Positions 58,673-64,000 of a stretch of DNA of 64,000 nucleotides are shown here, piece after piece. Below the pieces are notes generated by a model. It was not told the origin of the DNA, ran no database searches, and saw nothing but the letters and a program-made list of their open reading frames with translations. The stretch comes from Oscillospiraceae bacterium (GTDB lineage Bacteria; Bacillota; Clostridia; Oscillospirales; Ruminococcaceae), in NCBI GenBank assembly GCA_024684395.1, contig JAIKWY010000044.1:99044-163043 (forward strand), read 5' to 3'. Both the position numbers and the translations under genes were made by a program. The first letter of the stretch is position 1, and each line of letters begins with the position of its first letter.

Positions 58673-58680
58673 AAGACCAA

Positions 58681-58780
58681 AAGACGATTTTTTTGATCAA
58701 ACTTTTTTTCTCCAAAAAAAGTTTGTGGGAGTCCAGAGGGCAAAGCCCTCTGGTCGCTCGTCGCAACGAGCGAAATCCCC
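58681..58780 (+). repeat. Composite palindromic element, copy R1f (family 1, forward)
   Basis: CAAACTTTTTTT-ctcc-AAAAAAAGTTTG; CCAGAGGGC-aaa-GCCCTCTGG; TCGCTCGT-cgca-ACGAGCGA. Confidence 0.9.
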
Positions 58781-58795
58781 TATTCGGCTATATAA

Positions 58796-58827
58796 AAAAA
58801 GAACCCCGAGATCTCGGGGTTCTTTTT
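58796..58827 (-). terminator. Intrinsic (palindromic) terminator of the pseudokinase gene
   Basis: AAAAAGAACCCCGAGATCTCGGGGTTCTTTTT, perfect 32-bp palindrome. Confidence 0.85.
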
Positions 58828-58833
58828 GTTGCA

Positions 58834-60741
58834 TTATTCATCAAGGATCAGCGGGGGCGGGGGCGGATTGTCCGGGAGCACCTCTACGGAATCATCTGCG
58901 GGAGGTGTTACGGGGGTGTCCTGACCGCCGGGGTTTGCGGCGCCGCTGTCTTCGGTATCGCTGCCGTCCGGGTCAAGGGTCGGGGTCGGCGTGGGCTTCG
59001 GTGCGCTGGTCTCGATCACGGGGTTATTTGCATAGAAGATCTTCAGCGTCTCGCCCTTGGTCAGGTCGAATTTCTCGCCGGCATCCTGGCTCAGCTCGAT
59101 GACCATGCCGTCTTCATAGTCATAGTTGACAACTGCTTCGGTGTTGTACGGGAGTCCGAGATCATCCAGCTCGGCGGTATATGCCTTGAGCGTCTTATCC
59201 TTGAATTCCGGAATGACGATCGAGGACGGTCCCTTGCTGACGGTGACTTCTACCGTGGCACCGCTGCTGAACGGCGTACCCGGTTGGAGCTCCTGGTCAA
59301 TGATCAGACCTGCCTTGTACTTCTCGCTGTAGTCATATTTTGCACTCAGATAGAGCCAGCCGTCCTTTTCGAGCTGCTCCTTCTTGGACTCGAAGTTCTT
59401 GCCGATGAGGTCGGGCATCTGGCTGTCGCCGCTCGGCTGTTCCTCATCCGAGGTGGATTCGAGCACGATATTATCCGTGGTCGCTGCAATGGTCGGTGCC
59501 GAGGTCTCAGCAGCCATGCTTTCCTTCGGATCCATGTCAATATCGAGCAGATTCAGCACAACGATCGCAATGACCAGCAGGACACAGGTCAGCAGGACAC
59601 CGATGATGATCGGGATCTTGATGCGGTCGATGACATTTTCCTTATCCTCGGTGATATAGTCATCGCCCTTGTGCTCTTCACGCAGCACGTTGCGGCGATA
59701 TGTCTCAAGATCCGTGACATTCTGACGGCGGCTCTGCTGGCGGCGGGAGGGCTCGATCGGGATGGGCTTGGTCTCCTCCTCCTCTGCCTGCTCGAACAGC
59801 TCGGTGACAAGCTCGGTCACGTCCTTGATACGATCCTCGGAGAAGAGGCTCATACCATGCATGATGACCTTGGACACATGCTTCGGGATGCTGGAGTTCA
59901 TCTCGTGCGGGGCGCAGAGGTTGTCATTCTGCATACGGCTCGGCGCATCGGTCGGCTTGCAGCCGGTCAGGATGCGGTACAGCACGGCACAGATGCCGTA
60001 GACATCCGTCCAGGTGCCCTGGCGGGTGCTGGCGTTGTACTGCTCGGGTGCCGCATAGCCGCCGAAGATCTCGCACGGCAGCTCGGTATGCACGGTGCGG
60101 ACGGTCGAAATGGAAAATCCGGTCAGCCGCAGCTCGTTCTTATCCGTGACATAGATCGTATCCGGGCTGATGGCACGGTGGATGATGCCGTTGTTGTGCA
60201 GCAGGCTGAGGGTGGTGAAGAAGGTAGGGAACATCTCCGAGACCTGCTTCCAGGTCAGCTCGCCGGCATTGTCTTTCAGGTAATCCACCAGCGTGACGCC
60301 GTCGATATATTCATAGACGGCATAGGTGGTGTTATTGGTCGCAAACAGATCCAGTGTAGGGGTGATATGCGAAACGTTCCGCATATGGGCAAGGCTTTTG
60401 TTCAGCTCCGTAAATTCTGCCATGAGTGCCTTATACTGTACCACCTGCTGTGTATTGACACTGATCATGGGGATACCCTTCATGCGGGTACACAGCCCCT
60501 CCGGCATGTATTCCCGGATGAGCACCTTGCAGCCGATCGACTTGTTATAGCCGAGATAGGTCGCACCCTCGCTGTTGTGTCTGAGCATGACGCCCACAAT
60601 ATATCTCTCATTCAGTTCCGTTCCCGGAGCGATGTAATTTGTATCATAAGCCGTGCCGTCGGCATAACCACAATTGGGGCAGACAGCTGCTTCGGCGGGT
60701 TTATATTCCATGCATCCGCAGCACAGTCTTCTTTCTCCCAT
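58834..60741 (-). CDS. Zinc-ribbon, kinase-fold (candidate pseudokinase), TM, PASTA-domain protein
   Basis: CCGCMEYKPAEAAVCPNCGY zinc ribbon; kinase fold with VLIREYMP, HRAISPDTIYV, LRLTGFSIS, GGYAAPEQY...WTDVYGICAVLYRILTG; TM PIIIGVLLTCVLLVIAIVVLNLL; two PASTA-like repeats (PDLIGKNFESKKEQLEKDGW..., IPEFKDKTLKAYTAELDDLGLPYN...). Start at MGERRLCC preceded by AAGGAG. Confidence 0.88.
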   Translation of the reverse strand: MGERRLCCGCMEYKPAEAAVCPNCGYADGTAYDTNYIAPGTELNERYIVGVMLRHNSEGATYLGYNKSIGCKVLIREYMPEGLCTRMKGIPMISVNTQQVVQYKALMAEFTELNKSLAHMRNVSHITPTLDLFATNNTTYAVYEYIDGVTLVDYLKDNAGELTWKQVSEMFPTFFTTLSLLHNNGIIHRAISPDTIYVTDKNELRLTGFSISTVRTVHTELPCEIFGGYAAPEQYNASTRQGTWTDVYGICAVLYRILTGCKPTDAPSRMQNDNLCAPHEMNSSIPKHVSKVIMHGMSLFSEDRIKDVTELVTELFEQAEEEETKPIPIEPSRRQQSRRQNVTDLETYRRNVLREEHKGDDYITEDKENVIDRIKIPIIIGVLLTCVLLVIAIVVLNLLDIDMDPKESMAAETSAPTIAATTDNIVLESTSDEEQPSGDSQMPDLIGKNFESKKEQLEKDGWLYLSAKYDYSEKYKAGLIIDQELQPGTPFSSGATVEVTVSKGPSSIVIPEFKDKTLKAYTAELDDLGLPYNTEAVVNYDYEDGMVIELSQDAGEKFDLTKGETLKIFYANNPVIETSAPKPTPTPTLDPDGSDTEDSGAANPGGQDTPVTPPADDSVEVLPDNPPPPPLILDE

Positions 60742-60807
60742 AGGGCCATCTCCTTTCCGGCAGTCTCTCTTTTGTTCATCGGGATACACTACCCCGATAC
60801 CTATACT

Positions 60808-60836
60808 ATTTTAACAGTTTCAAGGAAGAATGTCAA
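60808..60836 (-). promoter_or_regulatory. SigA-type promoter for the pseudokinase gene
   Basis: Minus strand TTGACA-N17-TAAAAT. Confidence 0.7.
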
Positions 60837-60947
60837 CCAAAATCCTGTTTTGTACAGGTATTCGGGGAAGAATTGTATTTGATTTGTAACATTCTTTCAC
60901 TTTTTTTTAACCACGGTCAAGGCTCCTCTATCATAAAAAGACGGCGA

Positions 60948-60982
60948 TGCGCCGGAGAGGGGGCGTTTTCCTCTCCGGCGCA
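60948..60982 (-). terminator. Strong hairpin 3' of sigE
   Basis: TGCGCCGGAGAGG-9nt-CCTCTCCGGCGCA, 13-bp perfect arms. Confidence 0.7.
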
Positions 60983-61016
60983 GCAATGTTATGAAACGGC
61001 GTATTTTCCATGCTTT

Positions 61017-61718
61017 TCAGACCTTCTCCTGGAGGGCTGTGCGCAGCTTCCGGATGATCTTTTTCTCGAGCCGTGAGATATAGGACTGCGAGATGCCGAT
61101 GCGGTCGGCGACCTCCTTCTGGGTCAGTTCCCTGCCGCCGCAGAGCCCGAAGCGCAGCTCCATGATCTCCCGTTCCCGTTCCGGGAGTGCCCGGACGGCT
61201 TCGAGGAGGGCTTCCCGTTCGGCTTCCTGCTCCACGCCACGGCTGACGATGTCCTCCTCGGTGCCGAGGACATCGGAGAGGAGCAGCTCATTGCCGTCCC
61301 AGTCCACATTCAGGGGCTCGTCGATGGAGATCTCGCCCCGGTATTGCGCCGCTTTCCGCAGGAACATTAAAATTTCATTCTCGATGCAGCGGGAGGCATA
61401 GGTCGCCAGCTTGATATTTTTGTCCGTCCGGAAGGTCTCCACGGCTTTGATGAGCCCGATCGTGCCGATGGAGATGAAGTCTTCGAGCGAATGGCCGGGG
61501 GTCTCGAATTTCTTGGCGATGAACACCACCAGCCGCAGATTGTGGACAATGAGCGTTTCCCGTGCCTGCGGATCGCCTTTGGCAAGGCGGGTGAGGACTT
61601 CGTTTTCCTCCTCCCGGGTGAGCGGCGGTGGGAGCGTATCGGCGCCGTTGATGTAGTGTACGCCGGCGGGGGGGAGCAGTTTGCGGAAGAGGGTGCGGAT
61701 GAGTTGCAGTAGGTTCAT
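61017..61718 (-). CDS. sigE: RNA polymerase sporulation sigma factor SigE
   Basis: [81 protein letters not shown]; adjacency to spoIIGA. Confidence 0.95.
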   Translation of the reverse strand: MNLLQLIRTLFRKLLPPAGVHYINGADTLPPPLTREEENEVLTRLAKGDPQARETLIVHNLRLVVFIAKKFETPGHSLEDFISIGTIGLIKAVETFRTDKNIKLATYASRCIENEILMFLRKAAQYRGEISIDEPLNVDWDGNELLLSDVLGTEEDIVSRGVEQEAEREALLEAVRALPEREREIMELRFGLCGGRELTQKEVADRIGISQSYISRLEKKIIRKLRTALQEKV

Positions 61719-61764
61719 GGTGATACCTCCTATGCAGTGATGAAAAAAGATGCGGGTGCAGGGC

Positions 61765-61815
61765 GGTCACCGTCCTGCCGAGGGGAGGTAAGGAGGGGGC
61801 GAGGAGCCCCCTCCT
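61765..61815 (-). repeat. Family 2 palindromic element, reverse copy between sigE and spoIIGA
   Basis: gggcggtcaccgtcctgccgaggggagg...ggagggggcgaggagccccctcctt, inverted relative to 58600-58672. Confidence 0.65.
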
Positions 61816-62615
61816 TAATAGCGAAGCAGCTTGGGATTGAAAACAGCCTGCTTCGTGTCGTGCTCCGTAAAGCCGATGAGGACGTCTACGGGCTTTTTGA
61901 TGCGGTCTGTGCTGATGAGCACTTCATCCGGCGCAAAACACAGCACGACACCGTCCCCGGCGACGGTCGAGCAGGGGAGCGGGCGGTATTTCTCCGGGGG
62001 CAGCTCCTTCGGCAGCAGCGGCGAAAGCTGCGCTCTCCCGCAGATGATGACGGGCTTTCCGGTGTAGAAATCTGTCAGGGAATTGCCGGTATCTGCCATG
62101 CCGTCCAGTACGATCACGGCATCCCCTTTCCGGATCGTGACGTGATAGCTCCCGTCGGCGGCTGTTGTCCTGTCACGGAGGCGCTGTATCACGGTCAATA
62201 GCAGATAGGCTATGACGGTGAAGAGCACGAGCTGCCGGAGGGAGATGTCCGGGTACCAGCTGCCGTTGGCATACCAGATGCGGGCGCCCATGAGCGAGAG
62301 GGCGAGCAGGATCCCGGCTGTCATGCAGCTCATGCCCAAAAAGCTGAGACAATGCCAGAACAGCCGTTGTCCGTCCTTGCATCCGAAGGCGGCGATGCAG
62401 AGCAAAGTGCTGCTGCCGATCTTACACAGGAGCGAGAGCAGCAAGGGCATTGGCGGCAGCAGGATCAGCAGCGAGGCGGCGCTCCCCACTGCTGCGCCGA
62501 GCAGTGCTCTGCTGAAGGAGAGCCGTGTGTGCGTCAGTCCGGCGGTGAGCTGCAAGAGGATATAGTCCATGAACAGCGATGTCACCAGCAGGACATCGGC
62601 ATAGATGATGTGCAA
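61815..62615 (-). CDS. spoIIGA: Sigma-E processing peptidase SpoIIGA
   Basis: Five TM segments; Asp-protease-type motif GMADTGNSLTDFYTGKPVIIC; adjacency to sigE. Confidence 0.9.
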   Translation of the reverse strand: MHIIYADVLLVTSLFMDYILLQLTAGLTHTRLSFSRALLGAAVGSAASLLILLPPMPLLLSLLCKIGSSTLLCIAAFGCKDGQRLFWHCLSFLGMSCMTAGILLALSLMGARIWYANGSWYPDISLRQLVLFTVIAYLLLTVIQRLRDRTTAADGSYHVTIRKGDAVIVLDGMADTGNSLTDFYTGKPVIICGRAQLSPLLPKELPPEKYRPLPCSTVAGDGVVLCFAPDEVLISTDRIKKPVDVLIGFTEHDTKQAVFNPKLLRY

Positions 62616-62638
62616 GGCGCCACCTCCCTCCGGTTTTT

Positions 62639-62672
62639 ATTATACCGCAGGAGGCGGGGCGTTTTTTGTCAA
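62639..62672 (-). promoter_or_regulatory. spoIIG-type promoter (22-bp spacer) for spoIIGA
   Basis: Minus strand TTGACA-N22-TATAAT; TTTGACA is one mismatch from a Spo0A box (TTCGACA). Confidence 0.6.
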
Positions 62673-62757
62673 AACGGCGCAGGCGGGGAAATTTTCCTGC
62701 TCCCCTGCTGCATAGCGCTATCCGGCGGGGGCATACTTCCGTCAGAATCTTAGCTCC

Positions 62758-62850
62758 GTAGGGAGTTTGAGGGGGCTTTGCCCCCTCAAACCCATTCCTC
62801 CCCCTTTTGGGGAGGTGCCGCCGAATGGCGGCGGAGGGGGCGCTTGGCAG
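62758..62850. repeat. Family 2 palindromic element between spoIIGA and sigG
   Basis: TTTGAGGGGGC-ttt-GCCCCCTCAAA; cctcccccttttggggagg; GCCGCCgaatGGCGGC. Confidence 0.75.
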
Positions 62851-62880
62851 AGAACAGCCACATCAACAGGAGGCAAAACC

Positions 62881-63654
62881 ATGGGTTATCAGAAGGTCGT
62901 GATCGCAGGGATCAACACATCAGAGCTGACGGTGCTCACCGAGGCGGAAAAGATCGCCCTGCTCCGGGAGTTCAAGGAGACCGGGAGCAAGGCGGTGCGG
63001 GACAAGCTGGTGCAGGGGAATCTGCGGCTGGTGCTGAGTGTGGTACAGCGGTTTGCGGGGCGCGGCGAGGATGTGGATGACCTCTTCCAGATCGGGGTGG
63101 TCGGGCTCATCAAGGCGATCAATAATTTTGATCTATCCAAAGAGGTACGGTTCTCGACCTATTGTGTGCCGATGATCAGCGGCGAGCTGCGGCGGCATCT
63201 GCGGGATCACAGCCATATCAAGGTCAGCCGCTCGATGCGGGATCTTGCGTACAAAGCCATTCAGGCGAAGGAAGCGCTGACCAACCGTTTCCAGCGGGAG
63301 CCGACGATGGATGAGATCGCCGGGGAGATCGGGGAAAAGCGGGCGGACGTGGTGATCGCCCTGGAGAGTATCAGCGATCCGATCTCGTTATATGAGCCGG
63401 TGTATTCGGATGCGGGGGATACGCTGTATGTGATGGATCAGCTGAGTGACAACGAGAGCGATGAGAGCTGGATCGCACGGTTTTCGATGCGGGATGCGAT
63501 GCGGTCGCTGGGCAAGCGGGAGAAGCATATCCTGTATATGCGGTTTTTATGCGGGAAGACGCAGACGGAGGTGGCGCAGGAGATCGGCATCTCGCAGGCG
63601 CAGGTGTCACGGCTGGAGAAAGGGGCGATCGCTAAGATCAAAGAGGCGATTTAA
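62881..63654 (+). CDS. sigG: RNA polymerase sporulation sigma factor SigG
   Basis: MGYQKVVIAGINTSELTVLTEAEKIALLREFKETGSKAVRDKLVQGNLRLVLSVVQRFAGRGEDVDDLFQIGVVGLIKAINNFDLSKEVRFSTYCVPMI. Confidence 0.94.
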   Translation: MGYQKVVIAGINTSELTVLTEAEKIALLREFKETGSKAVRDKLVQGNLRLVLSVVQRFAGRGEDVDDLFQIGVVGLIKAINNFDLSKEVRFSTYCVPMISGELRRHLRDHSHIKVSRSMRDLAYKAIQAKEALTNRFQREPTMDEIAGEIGEKRADVVIALESISDPISLYEPVYSDAGDTLYVMDQLSDNESDESWIARFSMRDAMRSLGKREKHILYMRFLCGKTQTEVAQEIGISQAQVSRLEKGAIAKIKEAI

Positions 63655-63680
63655 GCAGACCTGTAGTTTTAAGGTGCCCT

Positions 63681-64000
63681 AATCTCGTTTTTTTGCTCAA
63701 GCTTTTTTTTCGTAAAAAAAGCTTGCAGGGATCCAAGGGACAGAGTCCCTTGGTCGCCGTCCGCAGACGGCGAAATCCCCTGTGCTGCGCTTTTTTCAGG
63801 GGTGAATTCAAAAAACAGTCCGGTGGACTGTTTTTTGAAGAGGGGCACTTTTTTGCAAAAAAGTGCCCCTTCTTTCGTCTATAGAATTGTATCCTTGCCG
63901 CCTTTAGGCGGCAAATCATTGTGTCGCCGCACAAGTGCGGCAAGAATAGGCATCCTCAGCGGACAGGTAGGGGACGCTCTCTCTTGCAGAGCGTCCCCTC
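63681..64000 (+). repeat. Composite palindromic element, copy R1g (family 1, forward; reaches window edge)
   Basis: CAAGCTTTTTTT-tcgt-AAAAAAAGCTTG; CCAAGGGAC-aga-GTCCCTTGG; TCGCCGTC-cgca-GACGGCGA; AAAAAACAGTCC-ggt-GGACTGTTTTTT; AGGGGCACTTTTTT-gc-AAAAAAGTGCCCCT; terminal AGGGGACGCTCTctcttgcAGAGCGTCCCCT. Confidence 0.9.

Noticed and set aside
1-64000. CRISPR array, prophage, transposase, tRNA or rRNA genes
   Set aside because: No regularly spaced direct repeats with unique spacers, no cas, phage-structural or transposase motifs, and no cloverleaf or rRNA sequence recognised by eye. A tRNAscan/Infernal run would be decisive for small RNAs.

Overview
This 64 kb window is a bacterial chromosome segment, probably from a cellulosome-bearing Ruminococcus/Oscillospiraceae-type Firmicute (inferred from dockerins, the sporulation genes and gene order). 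It spans the replication origin. The dnaA-dnaN-S4-recF-gyrB-(YcxB-like)-gyrA block runs leftward from about 36.5 kb. Most genes left of 36.5 kb down to about 19.6 kb lie on the minus strand, and most genes to the right up to about 58.6 kb lie on the plus strand. Other contents include a GH5-dockerin cellulase, a cohesin-like lipoprotein, a dockerin-C39 peptidase, a GH74-GH25-manA run, malQ-glgP, nadB-nadC, metF-metH, four tandem BspA-type LRR proteins next to oriC, and sporulation genes (SpoIID-like, yabP-yabQ-divIC-yabR, spoIIGA-sigE, sigG). No rRNA, tRNA, CRISPR array or prophage was recognised. The observations I rate highest are: (1) a zinc-ribbon/PASTA receptor whose kinase domain has lost its catalytic residues (candidate pseudokinase); (2) a family of composite intergenic elements built from consecutive palindromes whose stems covary between copies; (3) a spoIIG-like promoter upstream of spoIIGA with a 22-bp spacer; (4) a perfect 19-bp-arm inverted repeat in the dnaA-dnaN intergenic region; (5) a candidate lipid-anchored cohesin. 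All product calls come from reading the translations by eye; no database search was run.
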